From assembly GCA_035606915.1 (NCBI GenBank), contig DATNDU010000013.1:1-64000 (forward strand): 64,000 nucleotides of DNA, read 5' to 3'. Source of the DNA: Roseiarcus sp035606915 (GTDB lineage: Bacteria; Pseudomonadota; Alphaproteobacteria; Rhizobiales; Beijerinckiaceae). The position numbers were made by a program, and so were the translations under genes. Position 1 is the first letter of the stretch, and the number at the start of each line of letters is the position of its first letter. This document shows, in pieces, positions 36,917 through 45,114 of this stretch. Under the pieces are notes generated by a model, which saw only the letters and a list, made by a program, of their open reading frames with translations, did no database searches and was not told where the DNA came from.

Positions 36917-37046
36917 GGCACGCTCCCTCAGTTTCCCCGGGCGAACGCGACTCTGGCTCGGCCGGGCGCAGATTGGGCGGGAGATTGCGCTTGTCGGGCG
37001 GGCGCCGTCAACGCGCCGGCCGAAATCTTCTTCACCAATCCGATAG

Positions 37047-37062
37047 TGACATGCTAGCGTGA
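37047..37062. promoter_or_regulatory. Operator-like half-site shared with 36312
   Basis: TGACATGCTAGCGTGA repeats the TGACATGCTA half of the 26-bp palindrome upstream of importer two. The core CATGCTAGCGTG is a near-perfect palindrome. It lies about 40 bases before the start of the ABC ATPase remnant. Confidence 0.5.
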
Positions 37063-37100
37063 CCGTCAGCCCCTGTATCCGGGAGCGACGGGGAGGGGGC

Positions 37101-37397
37101 GTGGCAGCACAGGCTTCGTGGGAAAGCGTAGCGGAAGGGTCGCTGCCGATCGTGGAGGCGGTCGGCGCGTCGCGCGCCTTCGGGCCGGTCGAGGTGCTAA
37201 GTGACGTCTGCGCCGCCTTCCGCGCCGGCGAGGCGCACGCCATCATCGGCGAGAACGGCGCCGGCGAGTCGACACTGACGAAAATTCTCGCCGGCCATCT
37301 GACGCCGACGCGCGGAACCCTGCGCCTCGATGGCGAGCCATCGCGTTGCGCGGCTCGGTCGATGCCGGGCGGCGCGGCATCGCGCTCGTGCATCAGG
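37101..37397 (+). pseudogene. Sugar ABC ATPase remnant (frameshifted, Walker A Lys lost, truncated)
   Basis: The fragment starts after a GGGGAGGGGG Shine-Dalgarno at a GTG and reads as NBD1 of a sugar-type ATPase: VEAVGASRAFGPVEVLSDV, AHAIIGENGAGESTL, ILAGHLTPTRGTLRLDGEP. In Walker A the catalytic Lys codon has become GAG (GAGEST). Near 37360 the frame shifts: the normal continuation DAGRRGIALVHQD is found in another frame. All homology stops near 37397, so the rest of NBD1 and the whole of NBD2 are gone. It shares an operator-like site with importer two and is probably the relic of a third importer. Confidence 0.85.
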
Positions 37398-37490
37398 ATA
37401 TCGTGCACAAAGGAGATCATGCACAAAGAAGAACGCGAAGGATTGCTATTTCAAAGATTCGCCGTTCTGAGGTAAGCGCCCTCACCCCAA

Positions 37491-37519
37491 CCCTCGCCCC
37501 GTGAAGAAAGGGGAGAGGG
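37491..37519. repeat. REP-like palindrome
   Basis: CCCTCGCCCC and GGGGAGAGGG pair with one mismatch around a nine-base loop, preceded by CCCTCACCCCAA. This is the familiar intergenic 'CCCTCACCCCAACCCTC...GGGGAGAGGG' unit of many proteobacterial genomes. It lies in the gap 37398-37600, which holds no gene. Confidence 0.6.
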
Positions 37520-37600
37520 GGCAGCGGGCGGCGTCGCTATATCCGGATAACGATTCCATGAGGTCGGCGCACGCCTTCAATCAAACCAGGAGGTTCAACT

Positions 37601-38656
37601 ATGGCGGGCATGGTCAAGGGACCGGCGATATTTCTGGCGCAATTCGCCGGCGATGCGGCGCCGTTCAATTCGTTTGCATCGATCTGCGCCTGGGCGGCCT
37701 CGCTTGGCTATAAGGGCGTGCAGATCCCGACCTGGGACGGGCGCCTGTTCGACCTCGAAAAGGCCGCTGGGTCGAAGACCTATTGCGACGAGATCAAGGG
37801 CGTCGCCGCCAGCCACGGCCTCGCCGTGACCGAGCTTTCGACGCATCTGCAAGGCCAACTGGTCGCGGTCAACCCGGCCTTCGACGAAGCCTTCGACGCC
37901 TTCGCGCCGGCCAAGGTTCACGGCAAGCCGGCGCAGCGGCAACAATGGGCGGTGCAACAGATGCTCGATGCGGCGAAGGCGTCGCGGCATTTCGGCCTTG
38001 GCGCGCATGTGACGTTCTCCGGCGCGCTTGCCTGGCCCTACGTCTACCCCTGGCCGCAGCGTCCGCCGGGACTCATCGAGACGGCGTTCGCGGAACTGGC
38101 GCGGCGCTGGCGGCCGATCCTCGACGCCTTCGACGAGGCGGGCTGCGACGTCTGTTACGAGATCCATCCGGGCGAGGACATTTTCGACGGCGCAACCTTC
38201 GAGCGTTTCCTGGCGGCGCTCGGCGGCCACAAGCGCTGCGCCATCAACTACGATCCCTCGCACTTCCTGCTGCAACAGCTCGACTATCTCGATTTCATCG
38301 ACATCTACCACGAGCGCATCAAGGCGTTTCACGTCAAGGACGCCGAGTTCAACCCGACCGGGCGGCAGGGCGTCTATTCCGGCTATGCGTCCTGGGTGGA
38401 GCGGGCGGGGCGGTTCCGCTCGCTCGGCGACGGGCAGGTCGATTTCGGCGCCATCTTCGCCAAGATGGCGCAATACGATTACTCGTCCTGGGCGGTGCTC
38501 GAATGGGAGTGCTGCCTCAAGCATCCCGAGGACGGCGCGCGCGAGGGCGCCGAGTTCATCGCCAGCCACCTCATCCGCATCACCGAGAAGGCGTTCGACG
38601 ATTTCGCCGGCGGCTCGGTCGACGAGGCGAAGATCAAGCGCGCCCTCGGGTTGTAA
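37601..38656 (+). CDS. Sugar phosphate isomerase/epimerase-like TIM-barrel protein
   Basis: The 351-residue AP-endonuclease-2/xylose-isomerase-like barrel has metal-ligand regions VCYEIHPGEDIFDG, CAINYDPSHFLLQQ, IKAFHVKDAEF and AVLEWECCLKHPEDG. An AGGAGG Shine-Dalgarno lies just before the ATG. It is followed after 15 bases by a Gfo/Idh/MocA dehydrogenase, a common pairing in inositol- and rare-sugar-type catabolic operons. Together they likely process the sugar imported by one of the nearby transporters; the reaction is not specified. Confidence 0.9.
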   Translation: MAGMVKGPAIFLAQFAGDAAPFNSFASICAWAASLGYKGVQIPTWDGRLFDLEKAAGSKTYCDEIKGVAASHGLAVTELSTHLQGQLVAVNPAFDEAFDAFAPAKVHGKPAQRQQWAVQQMLDAAKASRHFGLGAHVTFSGALAWPYVYPWPQRPPGLIETAFAELARRWRPILDAFDEAGCDVCYEIHPGEDIFDGATFERFLAALGGHKRCAINYDPSHFLLQQLDYLDFIDIYHERIKAFHVKDAEFNPTGRQGVYSGYASWVERAGRFRSLGDGQVDFGAIFAKMAQYDYSSWAVLEWECCLKHPEDGAREGAEFIASHLIRITEKAFDDFAGGSVDEAKIKRALGL

Positions 38657-38671
38657 TCAAGGAGGATCGAA

Positions 38672-39853
38672 ATGGCCATCGAGGGACGCGGCGACGCCGC
38701 GAGCGGATCTAAGATAAGGCTCGGCATGGTCGGCGGCGGCGAGGGCGCTTTCATCGGCGCCGTGCATCGCATCGCCGCCCGGCTCGACGATCAATATGAA
38801 CTCGTCGCCGGAGCGCTGTCGGCGAGCGCCGACAAGGCGCGCCGCTCCGGCGCGGCGCTCGGGCTCGCGCCCGACCGCATCTATGACGATTACGAGGCGA
38901 TGGCGAAGGCAGAGGCCAGGCGCCCGGATGGCGTCGAGGCGGTCGCCATCGTCACCCCCAACCACGCGCATGCCGGGCCGGCCTATGCCTTCCTGGCGGC
39001 GGGCGTGCATGTCATCTGCGACAAGCCGTTGACTGTCAGCCTCACGGAAGCCAGGAAGATGCAGGCGGCGGTGGCGAAGTCGAACCGCGTCTTCGCCCTC
39101 ACCCACAATTACACCGGCTATCCGCTGGTGCGACGGATGCGCGAGATGGTCGCGGCCGGCGATCTCGGCCAGATCCGCCTCGTGCAGGTCGAATATCCGC
39201 AGGATTGGCTCAGCGGCCCGACCGAGACGACCGGCAACAAACAGGCGGAATGGCGCGTCGATCCCGCCCGCTCCGGCGCCGGCGGGGCGCTCGGCGACAT
39301 CGGCACGCACGCTTACAACCTCGCCGATTTCGTCGCTGGCATCGACGTCGTCGAACTCTGTGCGGAGCTTTCCTCGTTCGGCGCCGGGCGCAAGCTCGAC
39401 GACGATGCGCAAATTCTGCTGCGCTACGCCAATGGGGCGCGCGGCATGTTGTGGGCGAGCCAGGTTGCGCCGGGCCACGAAAATGGGCTGCGGCTGCGCG
39501 TCTACGGCACGAAGGGCGGCCTCGACTGGGTGCAGGCGAACCCGAATTACCTGCTGTGGTCGCCGCTGGGCGAATCGACGCGCATCGTGACGCGCGGCGG
39601 TCCGGACGCCGGCGCGGCGGCGGCAAGGGTGACGCGCGTGCCGCCCGGCCACCCGGAAGGCTATCTCGAAGGCTTCGCCAACATCTACAGCGAGATCGCG
39701 CTGGCGATCAAAGCGGCGCGCACCGGCGCGCCGGCCCCGGCGGACTGCCTGTTCCCGACCATCGAGGATGGCGTCAAGGGCCTCGCCTTCATCGAGGCGG
39801 CGGTGGCGTCCTCGAAGGCCAACGGCGCTTGGACCAAGCTACCCGGCGGCTGA
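38672..39853 (+). CDS. Gfo/Idh/MocA-family NAD(P)-dependent dehydrogenase
   Basis: The 393-residue oxidoreductase has an N-terminal Rossmann motif RLGMVGGGEGAFIGAVHRIA, the family motif CDKPLTVSLTEA carrying the catalytic-region Lys, HNYTGYPLVRRMREMVAAGD, and a GGALGDIGTHAYNLADFV segment with the conserved DxGxH. An AGGAGG Shine-Dalgarno precedes the ATG. It probably oxidises or epimerises a sugar together with the adjacent isomerase-like protein. It ends four bases from the convergent zur gene. Confidence 0.92.
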   Translation: MAIEGRGDAASGSKIRLGMVGGGEGAFIGAVHRIAARLDDQYELVAGALSASADKARRSGAALGLAPDRIYDDYEAMAKAEARRPDGVEAVAIVTPNHAHAGPAYAFLAAGVHVICDKPLTVSLTEARKMQAAVAKSNRVFALTHNYTGYPLVRRMREMVAAGDLGQIRLVQVEYPQDWLSGPTETTGNKQAEWRVDPARSGAGGALGDIGTHAYNLADFVAGIDVVELCAELSSFGAGRKLDDDAQILLRYANGARGMLWASQVAPGHENGLRLRVYGTKGGLDWVQANPNYLLWSPLGESTRIVTRGGPDAGAAAARVTRVPPGHPEGYLEGFANIYSEIALAIKAARTGAPAPADCLFPTIEDGVKGLAFIEAAVASSKANGAWTKLPGG

Positions 39854-39857
39854 GCGT

Positions 39858-40325
39858 TCACGCGGCGCCGCGCCCGGCCGAGGCGCAGGATTGGCAGAGG
39901 CCGTGCAATTCGAGCATCTGCGGGACAATGGTGAATCCGGCGCGCTCGGCGGCTCTGCCGACGGCGCCGGCGAGGTCGTCGTCCTCGCGCTCCTGGGCCT
40001 GGCCGCAGACGTCGCACAGCAGCAGCACGCCGGCGTGGGCGTGGCCGGGGTGCTCGCAGGGCACGAAAACATTGCGGCTCTCGATCTTGTGCAGGAAGCC
40101 GTTGTCCTCGAAGAATTCCAGCGTCCGGTAGACCGTCGGCGGCGCGACCTGCTTACCCTCCAGCTTCGACAGTCTGTCGATGATGGCGTAGGCGCCCAGC
40201 GGCTCGCCGCTGTCGCTGAGGATCGACAGCACGCGCCGGCGCAGCGGCGTAAGCTGCAAGCCCTTCGATAAGCACGCCTCTTCGACCTGTTCCGCCCATC
40301 GGCCGTGGCTGTTCTTGAGGGACAT
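39858..40325 (-). CDS. zur: Fur-family zinc uptake regulator Zur
   Basis: The 155-residue protein has a winged HTH (GLQLTPLRRRVLSILSDSG, APPTVYRTLEFFEDNGF) and a metal dimerisation domain with a His-rich CEHPGHAHAG stretch. Two Cys pairs, CDVC and CQSC, would hold structural zinc. Divergent position next to znuACB with a Zur box between makes it Zur rather than Fur or PerR. It represses the zinc importer, and probably itself, when zinc is sufficient. Confidence 0.94.
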   Translation of the reverse strand: MSLKNSHGRWAEQVEEACLSKGLQLTPLRRRVLSILSDSGEPLGAYAIIDRLSKLEGKQVAPPTVYRTLEFFEDNGFLHKIESRNVFVPCEHPGHAHAGVLLLCDVCGQAQEREDDDLAGAVGRAAERAGFTIVPQMLELHGLCQSCASAGRGAA

Positions 40326-40391
40326 CGCGCTCGCTTTCCGTGGTTCAGGCTAGCACTCCCACTCCGCGCTGTCGCGCGCGTAGGGGCTTGC

Positions 40392-40414
40392 GAAACGTTC
40401 TATTATAACATAAC
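40392..40414. promoter_or_regulatory. Zur box
   Basis: GAAACGTTCTATTATAACAT followed by AAC closely matches the classic proteobacterial Zur operator (GAAATGTTATAnTATAACATTTC). It lies 46 bases before znuA and 67 bases before zur in the divergent promoter region, so it can repress both. Confidence 0.85.
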
Positions 40415-40459
40415 ACTCGGCCGCCCCACTTCCAGGGGCGTCGAACCCGAGAGGCGTCG

Positions 40460-41329
40460 ATGTTCAATAGGCGCATGGGCTTTGCCGCGGCGGCGATCGT
40501 CTTCGCCTCAACCGCGGCGCTCGCCGATCCCGTCAAGATCGTCGCGGCGGAGAATTTCTATGGCGACATCGCCGCCCAGATCGGCGGCGGCGAGGTCGCG
40601 GTGACCAGCATCCTGACCAACCCCAACCAGGACCCGCATCTGTTCGAGGCCAGCACCGAGACCGCCAAGGCGCTGGCGAACGCCAAAGTGGTGATCGCCA
40701 ACGGCGTCGATTACGATCCCTGGCTGGAGAAGCTCATCACCGCCAACAAGGCGCCGGGGCGCAAGGAGATCGTCGTCGCCGCGCTCGTCGGCCGCAAGGC
40801 CGGCGACAACCCGCATCTGTGGTACGATCCCGCTTATATGATGGCGGCCGCCACGGCGATCGCCGCCGCGCTGGCCGAAGTCGACCCCGCCCACGAAGCC
40901 GATTACCAACAACGCGAGGTGGCCTTCGTCGATTCGCTGGCGCCGCTCAAGGCGAAGATTGCCGGGATGAAGGCGAAATTCGCCGGCCAGCTCGTGACGA
41001 TGTCTGAGCCGGTGTTCGGCTATCAGGCGCAGTTGATTGGCCTCAATGTGCGCAACCAGGGCTTCGCGCTCTCGGTGATGAATAATACCGAGCCCAGCGC
41101 TTCGCAGGTCGCCGGCTTCGAGGACGATCTGAAGAAACATCGGGTCAAGGCGATGATGTTCAACGCCCAGGCGAGCGAACCGGCGGTGCAGCGGCTGGTC
41201 GAGATCGCCAAGGCGAACCGGATTCCGGTCGTCGGCGTCTCGGAGACGGAGCCGCCCGGCAAAACCTATCAGGCCTGGATGCTCGGCCAGTTGAACGCAC
41301 TCGACCGCGCGCTTTCCGGCGGCGTGTGA
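40460..41329 (+). CDS. znuA: Zinc ABC transporter periplasmic binding protein ZnuA
   Basis: The 289-residue cluster A-I metal-binding protein has signal peptide AAAIVFASTAALA-D. Metal ligands are recognisable as H60 (DPHLFE) and H119 (NPHLWYD). The third usual His of the HxAFGY motif is replaced by Glu (MSEPVFGYQ, E183). The long His-rich loop of many ZnuA proteins is absent. Position behind a Zur box and before znuC and znuB supports zinc. Confidence 0.92.
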   Translation: MFNRRMGFAAAAIVFASTAALADPVKIVAAENFYGDIAAQIGGGEVAVTSILTNPNQDPHLFEASTETAKALANAKVVIANGVDYDPWLEKLITANKAPGRKEIVVAALVGRKAGDNPHLWYDPAYMMAAATAIAAALAEVDPAHEADYQQREVAFVDSLAPLKAKIAGMKAKFAGQLVTMSEPVFGYQAQLIGLNVRNQGFALSVMNNTEPSASQVAGFEDDLKKHRVKAMMFNAQASEPAVQRLVEIAKANRIPVVGVSETEPPGKTYQAWMLGQLNALDRALSGGV

Positions 41330-42153
41330 TGAGCGCGCTGCGCTTCGACGACGTCGTGCTGCGGCTTGGCCGCCGCACTATCCTCAACGGCGCCAGCTTC
41401 GCGGTCGAGGAGGGCGAATTCATCGGCGTGCTCGGCGCCAACGGCGCCGGCAAGACGACGATGATGCGCGCCGCGCTCGGGCTGCTGGCGCCGACCTCCG
41501 GCCGCATCGAGGCGCTCGGCCGGCCGGCCGCGCGCGGGGCCCCGAGCGTCGGCTACATGCCGCAGAACCGGGGCGCGATCGGCGGCCTGCGGCTGACCGG
41601 CTACGACATCGTCGTCAGTGCGGCGATGGGGGGGCGCTTCGGCTTCCACGGCGTCAGCCGTGAGATCAGCGCCGAGGTCGGCCGGGTGCTGGAGTTGGTC
41701 GGCGCGACGGCGCTCGCCGCGCGGCCGCTTGACGAACTCTCCGGCGGCGAGCGGCAGCGGCTGCTGCTGAGCCAGGCGCTTCTCGGCAGCCCGCGCCTGC
41801 TGCTGCTCGACGAGCCGCTGATCTCGCTCGATCCCGCCCATCAGGCGAGCGTCGTCGAGATCGCGCGGCGGCTGCGCGACGAACTGAAGATCGCCATCCT
41901 GTTCAGCGCCCATGAATTGAACCCGCTCGTCAACGCCATCGACCGGGTGCTCTATCTCGGCGCCGGCGCGGCGGTGATCGGCAAGGTCGACGAGGTGGTG
42001 ACCGGGCCGGTGTTGTCGCGCCTCTATGGCGCCGAGATCGAAGTCGTGCGGGTGAAGAACCGCATCTTCGTGATGGCGGGCGAGGTCGAGGTGGAGCGCG
42101 AGGCGCATCGCCACGAGGACCACGGCCACGCGCACGGGCACGCCCATGTTTGA
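41329..42153 (+). CDS. znuC: Zinc ABC transporter ATP-binding protein ZnuC
   Basis: The 274-residue ATPase has Walker A GANGAGKTTMMR, Q-loop YMPQNRGAI, signature LSGGERQRLLLSQAL, Walker B LLLLDEPLISLD and switch His LFSAHELNP. The C-terminus is histidine-rich (HRHEDHGHAHGHAHV), a likely zinc-binding or sensing tail. The start overlaps the znuA stop as TGATG; its end overlaps znuB by eight bases. Confidence 0.94.
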   Translation: MSALRFDDVVLRLGRRTILNGASFAVEEGEFIGVLGANGAGKTTMMRAALGLLAPTSGRIEALGRPAARGAPSVGYMPQNRGAIGGLRLTGYDIVVSAAMGGRFGFHGVSREISAEVGRVLELVGATALAARPLDELSGGERQRLLLSQALLGSPRLLLLDEPLISLDPAHQASVVEIARRLRDELKIAILFSAHELNPLVNAIDRVLYLGAGAAVIGKVDEVVTGPVLSRLYGAEIEVVRVKNRIFVMAGEVEVEREAHRHEDHGHAHGHAHV

Positions 42154-42937
42154 ATATGACTTCATGCGCACCGCCTTCGCGGCTTCCGGCGCGGCGGCGG
42201 TGCTGGCGGGCGCGGTCGGCTATTTCCTCGTGCTGCGCGGGCAGGCCTTCGCCGGCCACGCGCTGAGCCATGTCGGTTTCACCGGCGCGGCCGGGGCGGC
42301 GTTGTTTGGCCTGTCGCCGGTGGCCGGGATGCTCGGCTTCACGCTGCTGGCCGGCGTCGGCATGGGTTTCTTCGGCGAGAAGCTGGCCGAGCGCGACGTC
42401 GCGGTCGGCATGGTGCTGTCGCTGGCGCTCGGTCTCGGGCTGCTGTTCCTGCATTTCTACACTTCGGCGGCGACGCAGGCGACGGCGCTGCTGTTCGGCA
42501 ATGTGCTCGGCGTCGACCGGACGGCGCTCATCATCCTGGTCGCGCTGTCGGCAGCGAGCCTGGTCGCGCTGGCGGCGATCTATCGGCCGCTGGTGTTCGC
42601 CTCGCTGCAAGCCGATCTCGCGGAATCGCGCGGCGTGCCGATCCGGTTGGTGTCAGTGCTGTTTCTCGCCATCGTCGCGCTGGCGGTGGCGGAAAGCGCG
42701 CAGATCGTCGGCGTGCTGCTGGTGTTCACGCTGATGGTCGGCCCGGCGGCGGCGGCGCAGAACTTCAGCCGCCGCCTCGTCTTCGGCGTTGTGCTCTCCG
42801 CCGCGCTGGCGCTGGCGCAGGCCTGGGGCGGCCTGACGCTGGCTTATCAGACGGACTGGCCGACCAGCTTCTGGATCACGGCGCTGTCGGGCGCGGTCTA
42901 TCTGGCGAGCCTGGGGGCGCGTCGTCTGGCGCGATAG
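42146..42937 (+). CDS. znuB: Zinc ABC transporter permease ZnuB
   Basis: The 263-residue ABC-3 family membrane protein has seven to eight hydrophobic segments: FFLVLRGQ-type YFLVLRGQAFAGHALSHVGF near the start and ESAQIVGVLLVFTLMVGPAAAA near the end, the family hallmark. It is the last gene of the znuACB operon. The His-rich ZnuC tail is encoded in the overlap. Confidence 0.94.
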   Translation: MFEYDFMRTAFAASGAAAVLAGAVGYFLVLRGQAFAGHALSHVGFTGAAGAALFGLSPVAGMLGFTLLAGVGMGFFGEKLAERDVAVGMVLSLALGLGLLFLHFYTSAATQATALLFGNVLGVDRTALIILVALSAASLVALAAIYRPLVFASLQADLAESRGVPIRLVSVLFLAIVALAVAESAQIVGVLLVFTLMVGPAAAAQNFSRRLVFGVVLSAALALAQAWGGLTLAYQTDWPTSFWITALSGAVYLASLGARRLAR

Positions 42938-42988
42938 CGGCCTTCGGCGCGCCGATCCTATCGGCCGGATTATAAGGGGCGAGCGGCT

Positions 42989-43017
42989 ATGAAACCGGTT
43001 GACGAAATCGGTTTCAT
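42989..43017. promoter_or_regulatory. LacI-type operator pair in front of lacI
   Basis: Arms ATGAAACCG and CGGTTTCAT form an inverted repeat across the site. Within it GAAATCGGTTTC (43004-43015) is a 12-base near-palindrome of the classic LacI-family type, and GAAACCGGTT (42991) is a second, overlapping copy. It ends 17 bases before the regulator start, pointing to autoregulation. Confidence 0.7.
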
Positions 43018-43034
43018 GTGCAAGCTTTTCCCCC

Positions 43035-44108
43035 ATGTCGAAGGGACCAGCCACCATTCGGGATGTCGCCAAAGCCGCAAAGGTCTCGGCGGCGACGGTT
43101 TCGCGCCATCTCAACAAATCCATCGTGCTGCCGCAAGAGACGGCGCGGCGGATCGATAAGGCCTGCGCGCGGCTCGCCTATCGCCCCAACGCGCTGGCGA
43201 AGCGGCTGAGCCTCGGCTCGGCGCAGACCATCGGGCTTGTCGCGCCGGAGATCGCCAACCCGTTCTTCGCTGCTCTGGCGGCGGCGGCTGAGGCGGAGGC
43301 GCGCCGCCAGGGCTATTCGCTGCTCATCATGAGCACCGGCGGCGATCCCGACATCGAGTGCGAGCACATCGACCGGCTCGGCTCGCGCGCTGTCGACGGC
43401 CTCCTCGTGCTGACCAGCAGCGCCGACGATGGCCGGGTGCGCGACCAGATCGACGGCCGGCCGAATGTCGTCCTCGTCGATGAGGACGTCCCCGGCGCCA
43501 GCGTGTCGCGCATTTTCGTCGAGAACGAGCAGGGCGCCTATGAGGCGACCCGCTATTTGATTGATCGCGGGCACGCGGCGATCGCCCATGTCGGCGGCCC
43601 CGCCGGCCTGCTCAGCAGCCGCGAGCGTCACGCCGGCTTCGTGCGCGCCATGGCGGAGGCGGGCCTGAGCCCCCTCGACTCGTGGGTGAAGTTCGGCGGC
43701 TACGATCGCGAGGCCGGCCTTGCGGCGGCGCTCGACCTGCTGGCGCAGCCCCAGCGTCCAACCGCGCTGTTCGCCGGCAGCGACTATATCGCCATCGGCG
43801 TCTTGCAGGGCCTGCGCCAGCTCGGGCTGGAGGCCCCTGCGGCGTTGTCGATCGTCGGTTTCGACGACATGCCGCTGGCGGAACTGCTGCATCCGCCGCT
43901 GACCACCGTGCGCCAGCCGATCGCCGAGATGGGCAGGCTCGGCGTGCAAACGCTGCTGGCGCGGATGCGTGGCGAAAGCCCGCAGCCGGGCGAAACGCGG
44001 CTGCCGACGCAACTGGTGCTGCGCGCCTCGGTGGCGAGCCTGGTCGCGGCGCCCCAAGCGGCCCATCGGACGAGGCCGCGCCACAAACTCAAAGCAAAGG
44101 GAGTGTAG
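43035..44108 (+). CDS. LacI-family transcriptional regulator
   Basis: The 357-residue protein has an N-terminal HTH (ATIRDVAKAAKVSAATVSRHL, then YRPNALAKRLSLG hinge) and a periplasmic-binding-protein-like effector domain (IGLVAPEIANPFFAALAAAA, GLLVLTSSADDG, IVGFDDMPLAELLHPPLTTV). The ATG at 43035 begins MSKGPATIRDVA; no good Shine-Dalgarno is visible, and a TTG at 42999 inside the operator is the alternative. It sits immediately upstream of the BMP importer on the same strand and likely controls it. Confidence 0.92.
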   Translation: MSKGPATIRDVAKAAKVSAATVSRHLNKSIVLPQETARRIDKACARLAYRPNALAKRLSLGSAQTIGLVAPEIANPFFAALAAAAEAEARRQGYSLLIMSTGGDPDIECEHIDRLGSRAVDGLLVLTSSADDGRVRDQIDGRPNVVLVDEDVPGASVSRIFVENEQGAYEATRYLIDRGHAAIAHVGGPAGLLSSRERHAGFVRAMAEAGLSPLDSWVKFGGYDREAGLAAALDLLAQPQRPTALFAGSDYIAIGVLQGLRQLGLEAPAALSIVGFDDMPLAELLHPPLTTVRQPIAEMGRLGVQTLLARMRGESPQPGETRLPTQLVLRASVASLVAAPQAAHRTRPRHKLKAKGV

Positions 44109-44111
44109 GCC

Positions 44112-45113
44112 ATGCATAAGCTCACATCTTTGGCGTCAGTCGGCTTGCTGTGTTTGATGACAGGAGGAGGCGCCGCGGCGGCGGCGAAGTTCAGCGCCGT
44201 CTATGTGATGTCGGACAATCTCGGCGACAAAGGCTTCAACGATTCCGCCGCCGCCGGCTTTCATCGCGCCGAGAAGGAAGGCGTGCGCATCAAACTGTTG
44301 CAGGCCTCGCCCAGCGATCCCCAGCTTTGGCGGCAGAACCTGGAGGCGACGTCCGACGGCGGGGCGTGGAGCGTGATCTTCACCGGCCCCGGCATGCACG
44401 ACAATCTGGCGGCGGTGGCGCCCAAGCACCCGAAGCAGAAATACGTGTTCTTCGACGATCAACTGAATCTGCCCAACGTGCTGTCGATCAAATATGCGCA
44501 GAACGAGGGCTCCTATCTCGCCGGCGCGCTCGCCGCCGTCGTCGCCAGCGACAAGGCCGAGTTTCCGCTCTCCGGCGCGACGCATAAGGTCGGGCTGGTG
44601 GCCGGGCAGGACATCCCGGTGATCGAGGATTTCATCGTCGGCTTCAAACAGGGGGCGAAGGCGGTCGATCCCCAGGTCAGCGTGCAGGTCTCGTTCATCG
44701 GCAATTTCAGCGATGCGCAGAAAGCTTATGAGCTGACGCGCAACCAATTCGGCGGCGGCGCCGATGTGGTGTTCAACGTCGCCGGCCCCGCCGGCCTCGG
44801 CATCCTGAAGGCGGCGGCGGACAGCAAGAAATACGCCATCGGCGTCGATTCCGACCAGAACGGCCTCTATCCGCACAACGTCGTCGCCTCGATGGTCAAG
44901 CAGATTGGCAATTCGATCTATGATTCGATCAAACTGATCGAAGCCGGCAAGGCGCCGTTCGGCCAGCTCGAAACCTACGGTCTGAAGAACAACGGCGTCG
45001 GGCTCATCTACAATGACGCGCTGGTGCCGGCGGCGGTCAAGGCCAAGGTCGACGCCGCCAAGCAGAAGGTTGTCAGCGGCGAACTCGTCGTCGACAGCGC
45101 CTTCAAGAAATAG
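44112..45113 (+). CDS. BMP/PnrA-type periplasmic binding protein
   Basis: The 333-residue basic-membrane-protein family protein typically binds purine nucleosides or related compounds. The signal peptide SLASVGLLCLMTGGGAAAAA lacks a clear lipobox. The mature part has GDKGFNDSAAAGFHRAEKE, NLPNVLSIKYAQNEGSYLAGA, DVVFNVAGPAGLGILKAA and YAIGVDSDQNGLYP, the BMP hallmark. The start follows GGGAG three bases after lacI ends. It heads a four-gene importer. Confidence 0.92.
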   Translation: MHKLTSLASVGLLCLMTGGGAAAAAKFSAVYVMSDNLGDKGFNDSAAAGFHRAEKEGVRIKLLQASPSDPQLWRQNLEATSDGGAWSVIFTGPGMHDNLAAVAPKHPKQKYVFFDDQLNLPNVLSIKYAQNEGSYLAGALAAVVASDKAEFPLSGATHKVGLVAGQDIPVIEDFIVGFKQGAKAVDPQVSVQVSFIGNFSDAQKAYELTRNQFGGGADVVFNVAGPAGLGILKAAADSKKYAIGVDSDQNGLYPHNVVASMVKQIGNSIYDSIKLIEAGKAPFGQLETYGLKNNGVGLIYNDALVPAAVKAKVDAAKQKVVSGELVVDSAFKK

Positions 45114-45114
45114 G

